This document shows positions 48,792 through 62,800 of a stretch of DNA of 64,000 bases, one piece after another. How positions within the stretch are numbered: the first letter of the stretch is position 1; every line of letters starts with the position of its first letter. The DNA lies in assembly GCA_023313575.1 (NCBI GenBank), contig JAJTTP010000031.1, positions 247,531-311,530 of the forward strand, given 5' to 3'. The stretch is from Eutypella sp. D-1. Lineage: Eukaryota > Ascomycota > Sordariomycetes > Xylariales > Diatrypaceae. The position numbers and the translations under genes were made by a program. The notes below the pieces were generated by a model, which worked only from the letters and a program-made list of their open reading frames with translations, was not told the DNA's origin and searched no databases.

Positions 48792-51700
48792 CATCTTTCT
48801 TTTTTTACTTTCTTTACCCGAACCATTATTAAGACTTTAACGCATACATATTTTACTTATATCGTAAGCTTTGTTTACCCCGTATTTTTAAATCAGGCAT
48901 ATCCGTAAATATTAAAGATGGCAGAACCGTCGCCTTTTTAACTTTAAACTCCCCCGGGATAAAGCGTTAAACGGTTTACCCCCGAAATACCCGCGATAAC
49001 TATCTATATTCGTAACGTCGTTACGGCGATAACACTTTTATTATAACGCCTTATGCTTATCCTTAACAACTTTAAAAACATAAAAGAAACAAGTATAAAT
49101 ATTTATAACCTTAAGGCTTAATTTAAAAGGCGTAAAATATCCAGGTTTATATAACCGGTCCTTTTTATCCTAAAGGCCCCGAAAAATACGTTAAACAATT
49201 TTATCCTTTTTTCCGTCCGTTTTTTACGGGAAAAAGTAAAAATTATTACGAAGGTAAAATTTACTATTTTCGTTATATTATCCGCTTATTTCGATTCGGC
49301 CTTTTTAAGGTTTAAAATAAAGGTATACACGATATAAGTAAACGTTTCCCGTTAACTAGTAAAAAAGGTTATAGTTAAGATCGTTAATAGCCCGGATACG
49401 GATACTATAAGATACGTTATTATAGCCGTTATTATTAATATTACCGTTAATACTTTTAATATTAATACCGATATTAAAAGGATAAAAATATAAAAGCTTG
49501 ACGGTTTTATTTAATTTTAACATGTTTTACTTTTTTCCTTTTTTATTAATACTTTTTAATAAAAATTAACGGTTAAAAGCTTAATTAATAATAACGGCAA
49601 TTTAAAACCTATTTAATTAATTTAATAAGCTTTACGAATATTTTATATAAACGTAACGGTAAAAGCGGGATTAAAAGAAGATTAAATTTAAGTTTTTTCG
49701 CGTAAAACGCGATAAAAATAACGTTAACGATTAACATATATAAAAGTAAAAATAGCTTTACCTTTTTTTAAATAAAGAATTTAAATAAAGGAGGACTTAA
49801 GTTAATATTTAAACCGCCGCTTTTATTTTTAAATTTAAAACTAATTACGAATAGGCAGCATTTAAGCCTATAAATACTAAAATGGCGTTAATAGAACTGT
49901 TAAACTTTAACTTTTTAAAGGTTATTAAAACTTAACGCATTAAAACCGGTTAGGTATTTTTAGCTAAGAATAAAATAGCTTATTAATATATTTAAAACCG
50001 TTTTGCCGTTATAAACGAAACGGTTATGCAATTAAAAAAAATTAAATAGTAATTTTTATACGTTTTATAAAAGGTACCGGAAGTATTTTATATAAATAAC
50101 GGCTCGAAGTTAATAAATCAGGTTATTTAATACGAAATCGTTATTTAAATAAGGCTTAAACTTATTAACTTTTATAAAATTAGCCGTTACGTTTTAAAAT
50201 TTTTACTCTAAAAATAAGTAATTATTTTCCTTTATAAAATAAAAAGGTTTAAAGTTTTCGATTTTAAGCCAGCCAGGCTTTAAAAAAAAACTTTAAAAAT
50301 TATATAATACGACCGGTGTTTAAATTTTTATAACGGTTATAATTATAATAGGCTCGAAAAATATAAACGGAATAACCGGGAGGTTTACGGCGATTTAAAA
50401 ATATGTTAAACGTATTTTAAATACTTTAATTATAAAAGATTTTATATATATAACGATTTATTATGCTTTACTTACTTTATTAAAAAGAATAAGCAAATTA
50501 TTAAATTTATTTACGTTTATTTTTTATTTATTAAGTAATTAAGTAAATAATAATATTTAAAAGTGATATAAATAATAACAACGGCGGGTAAAAAGCTTAA
50601 CGGCGCGGTTACTATTATTATTAATATTTCGCTAAAGGATTAAGCCTTAATAACTTAACGGGTTTAAAGCTTTTTTAAAGTATTAATAAAAATACTTAAA
50701 AGATTAAAAGTAACAATTATTATTTTAATACCGGGTTTACGGGTACTTTAACTTTAGCTTTAGCCCCAAACTTAAATTTAAACCTAAATATTAACCTCCT
50801 TCCGCTTTTTTTAAAATAAAGAAATAAAAATAAAAGATATAAATAAAACAGTAACCCGGTTAACAGATAAAAATTTTTTTATTACGGACGCTTTTATAAA
50901 ACCAATAGATATTAATTAAGTATACCCGGATAAAAACGTTAACGATTTTTAATACCTCGGTAAATAAAAAGCTTAAATATATCAATACCGGGTTAAAAGC
51001 TTTTTTCCGGGATAACAGGTACATAATAAATAAAAGGATATCTTTTTCGAAAACCTTAAAAGCTGATAATATTTTATAAGGTTTAAAATTAATAAAAATA
51101 AATACGATAAGCTTATTATTAATATTAACAAAACTTTTTATTGTCCCCGTTTATTAAAGCCTTTTAAAAATAAGATAAAAATAATTTAAAACGGCGCCGA
51201 TTAAAATTTCCTTTTTCAATAAATTAATATATTACGCATGATATTTACGGATAAAGCAAGTATTTACGTATTTTTTAAATTAACGTTTATAAAAGACCGG
51301 TAATATATAACATTGTTTTAAATATAACAGCTAAGGTTAAAGCCGACGTTTTTTAATATAAAAATTATAAGCATAAATTAAGATAATAAATAATAAAAAA
51401 TTAATTAAAACTTATTTAAAATATAACGTTTTTTTTACGGAAACTTAAGTTTTTTAAATACCGTAAATATGTACGTATATACGGCAAGACTTTAATTTAT
51501 AAACTATATAATTACGGCTTTTTATTTTTTTAAACGTTTATGTGGTAAAAATTAATAACGTTAAATTAATTAACGTATACGTTAATTAAATAAACCTTTA
51601 TTTACTTTTTACATTTTTTAAAAGCTAGGAGCTATTTAATAAACAGTACGTAAAAAAGGATTTTAATACGGTATATTAAATATAATAGCTTAAACACCGC

Positions 51701-54700
51701 CGTTATAAAGGATTAAGCATTAAGGTAATTAAATAAATAAAAATATAATTATTTAACATTTTTAACTTAAAAACCTTTATTTATACCGTAAATAACATAT
51801 TAAATCTAGCCTTATTTAATATCCCCTAAGTTACGGCAGCCGTAGACAATATTTTATATATAGGCTCCAATTATTATATTATAATAATTAAAATATTAAC
51901 GGGCTTACCTAAAAAACCTTTATAAGCTTAATTTAACTTTCCCGAAAAAGCCCGGTTACGTTTTTTTTAACTAATTTATTTTTATTAAAAATAAAACCTT
52001 AACGACCCTTTTTCTTTAACGTACCCGGCCTTAAAAGCAAAAACGGAAATATTAATTAACGCTTTATTAAAAATATTAAAACAGGTTATAAAAACTACGG
52101 GTAAACCGAAACATAACTGCGGTTAAAATGTTACCTGGTAAAATAAAAATTATAAAAAAGTTACCGCCCGTTTATACCGCGCTTACCGGACGGGTAATAC
52201 CGAAAAAATTTAAAAGCTTATTAAAATTTAAAAGAAAACGGTACGCCGAGTTAAAAAATAACATTAAAATAAATTTATCGCCGAAACTAATAATAATAAA
52301 AATATTTTTAATGTCGTTAAATAATATAAACTTAAAAATAATTTCCGTTGGCCGTTAATAAAAGACGGGAATAAAATGATTACTGATATAAAAAAGAAAA
52401 TTAATTTATTACGTTATAAGGTTTTAATCTTTTAAGCAACCGGCAGGGATATTACAAACCTTTAATAACCGTTATAACTATAAAATTAAAATAAACTTAA
52501 TTATAAAAACGCGTAATAAACCTATTTTAACCTTTTATAAAACCTTAAGGTATTAATAATAAAGATGGAAAATACATATATCCGAACGCCGTCCATAACT
52601 TTTAATAAAAACGGGCTAATAATTATATTACTATAATTAATTTAATTAACAATCGGCAAAGCGGTACGCATATTATATAAAGCATATTTACGTTATAACT
52701 ATTACTTTTAAATTTTTAAAACAGCGGAAATTATTATATTCTTTAAAGTAAATAAGTTTAATTTTATTAAATTTAAATTATAACAACCTATATCCTTACT
52801 TTTTTATTTAAATAAAAGATTTAAAAAATTAATAAGTAAGCGTATAACGATATAAATATTACGTTATAAAATATTTTACCCGCAATAATTTAACGCCTTC
52901 TTTAAAAAATTAACGGTCGATTTAATTACTTATATTATTTACGATATCGAATAAACGTTTATACGTAAGGACATCGCGTTATTATTAATTATAAATATTT
53001 TAAACGCTTTTAATACTATTTTATATAACCGCTTTATTTTCCGATTAAAATAATAAATATAAAATATAAAATTTATATAATAAATGGATTTTTTTATATC
53101 AAATCGGCAGGCCGTTATCCGTATAAAAAACATTATTATTAACTTAATCCCTTTATTTTATAATATGCCGTAAAGCCTTTTTATATTCTTTATTCTTTTT
53201 ATATTATATATTAAACCAATATTACGGAAGGAATATATATTTAATACTAGGTTCGGATATGCCAACGATATTATTATTTTACGGACCGGTTTAACCACTT
53301 TTTATATAGCGACAACTTTAATTATTAACGTAAAAAACGTATTCCGTTAAAAAAAATAATACTTTATTTTTCGACTTAATAAAATATAAGTTTAAATATT
53401 TTTATAAAGGTAAAACCCTTAAAACCGATGCAGTTATTACCGCCAGGGGCGTTTTTGAAGTTAAAGCTTTAATAAAAACAATCCGGTAACTAGGTGTTTT
53501 CTTTAATTTATAATTTCATTTTAAAAAATATATTATTAAATAAAGTAATAAAGTATTATAAGTAATGAATTATATACGATACCTTAATAAAGTTATATAT
53601 AAATCTTTTTTAAATAAAACTGTTAAAACCGTTAAAGCTTACGTAATACCGATCGTAATATACGTTATAAAAGCATAATAACCAACCTTTTAACGCTTTT
53701 TAGTTAAAAACGTATTTAAATTAGCCGATATTAAAATAGGCTTATTTATAAACAGATTAAATAAATTATTTAAAATTACCGTTAAAGCTATGTTATCTGT
53801 ATAACGTATTACCCGTATTACCATTTTTTATAAAAAATCGGGAATATTTTTAACGGAAATATTTTTTGCGTAAATTAAATTAAAATATTTAATACATTTT
53901 CGGACGTTAAATAAAGATTACCTTATAATTACCTGGTTATTTTATTTTAAAAAAAAGTAGCCGACGTGTTTATAATTAATTTACTTTTATTTATTCTTTT
54001 TTATAAAACGTTAATTATTATTATTTATATTTTTTTCCGATAAAAACGAAAAGATTAAAGTGTATAAAAAGTGGCTATTTTCTTTTTTATTAACGGATTT
54101 AGTTATTTATTGTAATAGTTTTAAAGTCGACCGTATAAGTTAAGGATTTATGTTTTATTAAAATAATAAACGTAAACTTTTTTATACCGCTTATAAATTA
54201 TTAACTTAAATAAAGGTTTTCGATAAAAACATAATAACCGCGCGTAAAGCGGCATAATAGGTAGAAAGAAATTAATATAACTTTAACCCTTTAGTAACCG
54301 GCTTATATCTTTATATCGATAATATAGTAATTATATAAAACTTTTTCGGTTACTTATCCGATAACTTTTAAGCCGATTTTTTAATATTTTATAAAACGGT
54401 TTTTTATATACGCTTACTTATTACCTTTATCCAGTAAGCGTTAAAATATAAAAGTATCGATAATAATAAGGCCGGAAACGTTTAAACTAAGCGTAAAGCT
54501 GTTTAATACCTTAATTCCGGCAATACCATAACTTTAATTTACTTTAAACGTATTATAAAAAAAAGGCATAAACTTTTTTTCGTTAAATAATAACTTCGAA
54601 ATATTCCCCCGTTATATATATAATAAAACTTACCGTATAAAGGATTTCCGTCCGAACCTTTTTTTTTACGTTTAATATTATATTATTTTCTTATAAAATA

Positions 54701-55258
54701 ATCGGGTTATAACGATTTTACCGAATACTATTAACGTTTTAAGCATAATACGTTTTATTTTTACCGGTACGGAAAAAAAAAACCGCCGGTTATATTTTCG
54801 ACTGTAAAACTATAAAGGGTATTTTTTACTTTTTAATTTAACCCGGCCACGAGGCGATTTAACTTTTTAACTATAAAAGTTATTTCGTTTTTTTAACCTT
54901 TTTCGATAAAGTTAAACCTTATTTAACAGGTTAAATACGGCGCGTAATAAAATACGGCAAGTTTTAAATTATTTACGGGTAACAAAAGAATAGCCGAAAG
55001 TATAACGCGAAGGATTCGGTAATAAATAAATAACAAAGCCCTGGCTAAAAGATAGCTATAAGTAAATAATTAATAAAGGATTTTTTATATTAACCGTAAT
55101 ACGTTAATACGGCCTCGATTTATTCCAACCGTCTTATATATTATATAATATTGGCACCTAACTATTATAGGCATAGCCTTGCTTATAAGCTTATATGTAA
55201 ATAACCCTAGATAATATGGTCCACCCGGACGTAAAATATATCATTATTATTATTATTA
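48792..55258 (+). mobile_element. LINE copy L: full-length (6467 bp), RIP-inactivated
   Basis: It is bounded by exact duplications TTAATTTTAATACG at 48778-48791 and 55259-55272. The 5' end is CATCTTTC and the 3' end an (ATT)n tail. Length and layout match LINE E. The RT motif (M-P-stop-S-L near 53161) and F-G-Y-A-N-D-I (near 53252) are visible in mutated form. It inserted into LINE M. Confidence 0.92.
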
Positions 55259-56941
55259 TTAATTTTAATACGTTTTATTTTTTACTTCTTTTATTAATAC
55301 CTCCCGATAAAAATTATTTATTAAAAGCTTAATTAATAATAATAACGGTAAAATAAAATTAATTTAATTAATTTAGTTAGCTTTACGAATATCGTATATA
55401 AATACAGCAGTAACAGCGGGGTTAATAAGGGAAAATTATACGTTAATTTAATTACGTAAAACGCAGTAACGGTAAAAATAATAATAACGATAATAATTAA
55501 TATGGTTAAAAACGAAAACGGTTTTACCTTTTCTTAATTAAAAGATTTAAATTAAAAAGGATTTAAATTAATATTTAAACCGCTGCCTTTTTTTTAAGTT
55601 AAAGGAAAATTATAAATAATTAGTACTTAAGCTTATAAACGTTAAAATAGTTATAATAAAAATTTTAAGCCTTAATTTAACGGAAATTATAAAAATATTA
55701 AAAATTAAAATAAGTTAAACGTTTACCGATAAAAATAAAACAGCTTATTAATATATATAAAAACGTTTCGCCGCTTCGGGCGAAATAGGTATATATTTCG
55801 AAAATTTTAAATAATAATTTTTATATATGTCATAAAAAATACCCGAGGTTTTCCGTACCGGTAACGGAATAAAATTAATAAACGATATTATTTAATATAG
55901 AATTATTACATAATTTGGTTTAAACTTTATTAACTTTTATAAAATTAACCGTTAAATATTAAAGTTTTTACTTTAAAAATAAATAATGACTTTCCTTTAT
56001 AAAGTGAAAAGCTTTAAAGTTTTCGATTTTAAATTAATTAAATGTTTTTTAAAAAAACCCGAAAATTATATAATACGATTATTATTTAAACTTTTATAAC
56101 GGAGATAATTATAATAAGCTCGAAAAGTATAAACGGTATAAATTAAAAGTTTACGGCGACCCGGGAATATATTAAACTTATTTTAAATATTTTAATTATA
56201 AAAGCTTTTATATTTATAATAACCTTTTATGCCTTACCCGATTTATTAAAAAAAACGGGTAAATTATTAAATTTACCCCAGTTTATTTTTTACTTATTAA
56301 ATAATTAAATAAATAATAATATTTAAAAGTTATATAAATAATAATATCGAAAATAACGGCAAAAACCATAATAGAAAATCAGGCTTTAACGGCTTAATAA
56401 GTTTAAAGATTTCCCAAAGTATTTACGTAAATATTTAAAAAACTAAAAGTAATTATTATTATTTTAATTTTAAAACTTTAAGCGCTTTAATTTTAATTTT
56501 AACCAATTTTTTTAACGATCGGAATTTTATTTTTTATCAACTTTTATAAATAATAACCCGATAAACGCCGATTAAAAAAAAATTATTTAAACGGATAATC
56601 GGAATACGAATTTAAATCCGATAATAAAAACGATAATAAAAAAGCTTTACCCGATAAAATAAAAAGTTTAAAATTTAATTATATTTCAAAGTTTTTTATA
56701 TAATAAACCGAAAAAGAAATAAATTTAAAAAAACAGCCCCATTACGGGTTAAAACGCCGTAATATAATACGGCTATATTTATTTTTACGATATAAAAAGC
56801 CGTTATTATTAAATAAATATTAAAAACGATAAATGTAATAAATTTATTATTTACATTAATAATACTTTTTAATATTTACGCCCGTTTCGGTTTTTTTAAA
56901 AAAAACTGGGATTAATAAAAATTATAAATCGTAACTTATAT
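55259..56941 (+). mobile_element. LINE copy M, continuing piece (ORF1 region)
   Basis: It continues copy M after LINE L, matching LINE L from about 49515 to 51225 and LINE E to about 26975. It stops at ATCGTAACTTATA where LINE H begins. The expected continuation (CGGTACAATATA-like) is not seen again in the window. Confidence 0.82.
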
Positions 56942-59503
56942 TAATAATAATAATTTATTTTAGATCTGGGTAAACCATATTGTTTAAAGCTATTTATTCC
57001 AAACTTATATATAAGGTTATACTTAAAGTAACTAAATACCAACATTATATAATATATAAAACGGCTAAAATAAACCCTTACTTTTTTAAAAAAGAAAAAA
57101 AGCCGTATTAACATATTACGGTTAATATAAAAAATCCTTTACTAACTATTTACTTACGGTTATCCCTTTTTAAAACCTTACCGTTTATCTCCGAATCTTT
57201 TAAGTTATGCCTCGGCTATTTTACCCGTTACTTAATTACCGGGGGTAAATAATCTTAAAACTTACCGTATTTTATTATACGCCATTTTAACCCGTCAAAT
57301 AAAATTTAATTTTATTAAAAAAAGTTTAAAAAATAAAATAACCTTTTTAATTAAAAAATTAAATTATTTCGTAACTTAATTGAATAAAAAAATAAAAAAT
57401 ACCTTTTATAATATCGTAATTAAAAACATAACCAGCGGTTTTTTTTTCCCATACCGGTAAACACAAAACGTATTATACTTAAACCGTTAATAATATTTAA
57501 TAAAATCGATATAAATTAATCGTTTTATAAAAAAGTAATATAATATTAAACGTAAAAAAAAAAGTTCGGGTAAAACTTTTTTATACGGTAAATCCTATCG
57601 TATATATAAGGAAAAAGTGTTTCGGAGTTATTATACGGTAAAAAAACGCTTATGTTCTTTTTTTAATATATTTAAAATAAGTTAAAGTTATAATATTACC
57701 GGAATTAAAATATTAAATAGCTTTAAATTTAATTTAAACGTTTATAACTTTATTACCGTTAATATTTTTATATCCCGGTATTTATTAAATAAAAGTAATA
57801 CATAAACATACGTAAAAAACCGCTTTATAAAAAGTTAAAAAATCGGTTTAAAAGTTATTAAATAGGTAACCGAAAAAGTTTCGGATAACCGTTATATTAT
57901 TAATATAAAAATATAAACCGGTTACCGGAAAGTTAAAATTATACCAATTCTTTTTACCTATTATACCGTTTTATACGGGGTTATAACTTTTCCCTTAAAA
58001 TGTTTTATTTATATTAAAAGTTTATAAATAGCGTAAAAAATTTACGTTTATTATTTTAATAAAATATACATCTTTAATTTATACAATTAATTTTAAAGCT
58101 ATTAAAATAAACGATTAAATCCGTTAAAAAAATAATTACTTTTTATATACTTTAACTTTTTTATTTTTATCCGTAAAAAAAAATATAAATAATAATAGCT
58201 AACGTTTTATAAAAAAAAAGAATTATTAAAGCTATATCGGTAAGCTACAAACGTATCGGCTATTCTTTATTTAAAATAAAATAACCGGGTAATTACGGGA
58301 TAATTTTTATTTAATATCCGGAAACGTATTAAATATTCTGTTTTAATTTACGTAAAAAGTACTTTTATTAAAAATATCCCCGACTTTTTATATAAATTAA
58401 TAATATAAATAATATATTAAACGGGTAATACGGCTTTAATAATAACTTTAAATACGTTTTTAATTAATAAGCGTTATAAATTTAAATATTAAACTTTTAT
58501 AACGTATATTATAATCGGTATTACGTAAGCTTTAATAATTTTAACACTTTTATTTAAAAAAAGCCGTATACGATTTTATTAAAATATTATATATAATTAA
58601 TTACCCGAAATATTTTATTACTTTATTTAATAACGTAGTTTTTTAAAATTAAATTATAAGTTAAAAAAAACGCTTAATTACCGGATTACGCTTATTAAAG
58701 CTTTAATTTTAAAAAGATTATCGGCAGTAATAACCGCGTCGATTTTAAAAGTTTTACTTTTATAAAAATATTTAAGCATATACTTTATTAAATCGAAAAA
58801 TAATATATTATCTTTTTCTTTTTTTTCTTTTTTTAATTAAGTATGTTTTCCATATTAATAATTAAAACGGTAACCGTATAAAAAGTTATTAAGCCAGTAC
58901 GTAAAATAGCGATATTATTTACATATCCGAACTTAATATTAAATATCGGGTTTTTTTCGTAATATTAACTCGATATATAATTAAAAACAAAATAAAAAAC
59001 AAATTAAAAATAAAAGATATAAAAGTTTTTTTAAAGTATATTATAAAATAAAAAAAATAAAGTTAATAATAATATTTTTATACGTATAATAGCCCCTTAA
59101 TCCGTTATAAAAAAGTCCACTTATTATATAAGTTTTATATTTTATTTTTATTATTTTAAATAAAAAATAAAGTAATTACATAAAATAATATTAAAAGCAT
59201 TTAATATATTTATTATTAATAATAACGTAACGTTTCCGAAAGTAAATAACATAAATAATTAAATCGATTATTAATTTTTTTTAAAAAGGCGTTAAATTAT
59301 TATAAATAAAATACTTTATAATATAAAGCTTATACCGTTATATATTTAATTATTAACTTTTTTAAAACATTTTTATTTAAGCATAAAAATAAGGATATAA
59401 ATTTTTAAAACTTAAACTTAATAAAATCGGATTTATTTATTGTAAAAAATATAATTATTTCCGTTATTTTAAAAATTTATAAGTAATAGTTTTAACGTAA
59501 ACA
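56942..59503 (-). mobile_element. LINE copy H: 3' part, minus strand
   Basis: It starts with an (AAT)n tail and the 3' UTR, then matches LINEs I and G through the RNase H and RT regions until 59503, where an S element begins. It is heavily RIP-mutated. Confidence 0.8.
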
Positions 59504-59585
59504 GGCCACCTGGTGCAGTGGCTACGCACCTAGGCTGCTCCTCCTATGGGAAAAAAGGAGAAGGGGTTCGAATCCCCTGGTGACC
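59504..59585 (+). other. tRNA-like head of S element S4
   Basis: An 82-nt tRNA-like fold: GGCCACC pairs with GGTGACC (59579-59585). The D-arm is GGTGC/GCACC (59512-59516, 59526-59530) with A box TGGTGCAGTGG at 59511-59521. The T-arm is AGGGG/CCCCT with a 7-nt loop and B box GGTTCGAATCC at 59565-59575. The anticodon arm is degenerate. A GGCGG/CCGCC hairpin follows at 59588-59602, and a T5 run at 59611-59615 could end RNA polymerase III transcription. Confidence 0.82.
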
Positions 59586-59855
59586 GAGGCGGTTTTGCCG
59601 CCAGCCCCGCTTTTTCCCGCGGGTAATTAACTGGGACCCACTTTTTTTAATAAGTCCTAACCTTCCGGCTTTTCCGGCCGGCGTAAAAATTAACGCAACT
59701 CCGTTAATTGCCGTTAGTTACCGACCTACGTTTCCGGTCCGGCAACGGCTTAATTAATTAACGCCCCCGCCGTTACCCCGTTTCCCCCCCGCGGCGTTAA
59801 GGCTTTAACCCCGTTACGATATCGGCCTTACCCGCCGGCCCGTTACCGGTATTAA

Positions 59856-59859
<4 letters not shown>
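59504..59859 (+). mobile_element. S element S4: 5' half, plus strand
   Basis: It begins with the tRNA-like head and GC-rich body and matches the reverse complement of 39813 to about 39480. It breaks at ATTAATTTT, where LINE G's tail starts. RIP damage is light. The 3' half should lie beyond the window. Confidence 0.85.
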
Positions 59860-59887
<28 letters not shown>

Positions 59888-62800
59888 TATTTTACGTCCG
59901 GGTGGACCATATTATCTAAGGCTATTTACATGTAAGCCTATAAGCAGGGTTACACCTAAGTACTAGCTGGGTGCCGATATTGTGTAATGTATGGGACGGC
60001 TGGAGTAGGTCTATCCAGGGATAGGCCGTATCAGCGTGTTACGGTTAATATAGGAAATCCTTTATTTATTATTTACTTATAATTATCCCTTAGCTAAGGT
60101 TTTATTATCTAACTCCGAATCCTTTAAGTTATACCTTAATTATTTTACCTGTTATCTGTTATGGATAGTTTTAAAACTTACCGTATTTTATTACGCGCTT
60201 AATTTTTAGTTTTATATCGAATAAGGTTTAACCTTATTAAAAAAGGTTAAAAAAACGATATAACTTTTATAGTTAAAAAGTTAGGTCGTTTCGTAACCGG
60301 GTTAGGCTAAAAAGCGAAAAATACCTTTCGTAATATTATAATTAAAAATGTAACCGGCGGTTTTTTTTTTTTATACCGGTAAAGGTAAAACGCGTTATAT
60401 TTAAAACGTTAATAATATTTAATAAAGTCGTTATAGCCCGATCGTTTTATAAAAAGGTAATATAATATTAAACGTAAAAAAAAAAGCTTAAAAGAAGGTT
60501 TTTTATACGGGAGGTTTTATTATATATATAACGGGGGGGTGTTTCGGAATTATTATTCGGTAAAAAAAAGCTTACGCCTTTTTTTTATAATACGTTTAAA
60601 ATGTGTTAAAATTATAATGCCGTCGGAGTCGGGGTATTAAATAATTTTAAGCTTAATTTAAACGTCCGTAATTTTATTACCGTCGATATTTTTATACCCC
60701 GGTATTTATTAAATAAAAGAAATAAATAAATATATACGGGAAACCGTTTTATAAAAAGTTAAAAAGTTAATTTATAAATTATCGGATGGGTAGCCGAATA
60801 AGCTTCGGATAATTGCCGTATTATCGATATAAAAGTATAAACCGGTTGCCGGAGGGTTAAAGTTATACCATTTTTTTTTTACCTATTATACCGTTTTATA
60901 CGCGGTTATTATTTTTTTATCGAAAACTTTTACTTAAATTAAAGGTTTATAAACGGCGTAAAAAGGTTTACGTTTATTATTTTAATAAGATATAAAACCT
61001 TAGCTTATACGGTTAATTTTAAAGTTATTAAAATAAATAATTAAATCCGTTAATAAAAAGGAGGATAGCTATTTTTTATATATTTTAATTCCTTTATTTT
61101 TATCGGTAAAAAGGGGCATAAATGATAATAATTAACGTTTTGCCAGAAAAAGCGGGTAAAGGCAAGCTGGCGTTATATCGGCTAGTTATAGGCGTATCGG
61201 CTATTTTTTTTTAAAATAAAATAATCGGGTAATTACGGGGTGGTCCTTATTTAATGTTCGGAAACGTACCGAATATTTTATTTTAATTTACGTAAAAAGT
61301 ATTTTTATTAATAATATCCCCGATTTTTTATAAAGGATAATAATATAAATAATGCGTTAAATAGGTAACGCGGTTTTAACGGCGATTTTAAATAATTTAT
61401 TTAATTTATTTATAAATAAGCTTATTTTAATATCGGCCGGTTTAGACGCGTTTTTAACCGAAAAGCGTTAAAAGTTTAGCCATTAAGCTTTTACGGCATA
61501 TATTACGATCGGTATTACGTAAATTTTAATTATTTTAACGGTTTTATTTAAAAAGGACCCGTATACGACTTTATTAAAATGTTATATATAATTAGCTATA
61601 CGTAACGTTTTATTACTTTATTTAATAACGTATTTTTTAAAATTAAGTTATGAATTAAAAAAAACGTTAAATTATCGGATTAAGTTTTTTAAGGTTTCGA
61701 CTTTAAAAGTTTTGTTAACGACCGCTTTAATTTTAAGTGTTTTACTTTTATAAAAATGTTTAAGCTTATATTTAATTAAATCGAAAAATAAAATGTTATT
61801 TTTTCCTTAATTAAGTACGTTATTTATGTCTGTAACTAATGCCGCGGTTATATAATGGGTTATAAGGCTAATACGTAAAATGGCGATATTATTTACGTAT
61901 CCGAACCTGGTGTTAAGTATTAATTCCTTTTATAATACCGGTTCGATATATAGCATAAAAAGGATAAAAAATATAGGGGAACTTTATAATACGTTATAAG
62001 ATAAAGGGATCGGGTTAATAATAATATTTTTTATGCAGATAACGGCCCGCCGATCCGTTATAAAAAAATTTACCTATCGTATAAATTTTATATCTTATTT
62101 TTATTATTTTAAACGGAAAATAAAGCGGTTACGTAAAATAGTATTAAAAGCTTTTAATACGTCTATAATTAATAACGACGCGATATTTCCGTAAGTAAAC
62201 GTTTATTTAACGTTATAAATTACGTAAATAATTAAATCGATTATTAATTTTTTAAAAAAAGCGCCGAATTGTTACGGGTAAAATATTTTATAACGTAAAG
62301 CTTATACCGTTATATGTTTAGTTATTAATTTTTTTTAACTTTTTATTTAAGCATAAAAATAAAGATATAAGTTTTTAGGATTTAAATTTAATAAAGTCAG
62401 ATTTACCCACTTTTAAAAATATAATTATTTCCGTTATTTTAAAAACTTATAAGTGGTATATATGGTATAAACATGCCTTGTATAATATACGCACTGTTTT
62501 ACCGATTATTAACTAGGTTAATTATAATAATATAATTATTAACCTATTTTTATTAAATGCCGTAAATAAGGTGCGGATATATATATTTTTTATTTCCGTT
62601 ATTAATACCCGGGGGTTTTATAAAAGGTTAAAATAAGTTTATTAAGCGCTTTTATAATTAAATTTGTCCTGGTTTTATGGCTATAATGGCTATTAAAGGT
62701 TTATAATATTCCCGCCGGCCGTTTATAAAATTAATACCTTATAACGTAATAAATTAATTTTCTTTTCCGTATCGGTAATTATTTTATCCCCGTTTTTTAT

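Noticed and set aside
52128..53133. Open frames of 76 and 64 residues within LINE L
   Set aside because: They are chance survivors in an RIP-mutated LINE and have low-complexity Lys/Ile/Asn composition.
59861..59888. A (GAT)n microsatellite or CRISPR-like repeat
   Set aside because: It is the simple-repeat tail of LINE G; shorter versions end every copy of the family.
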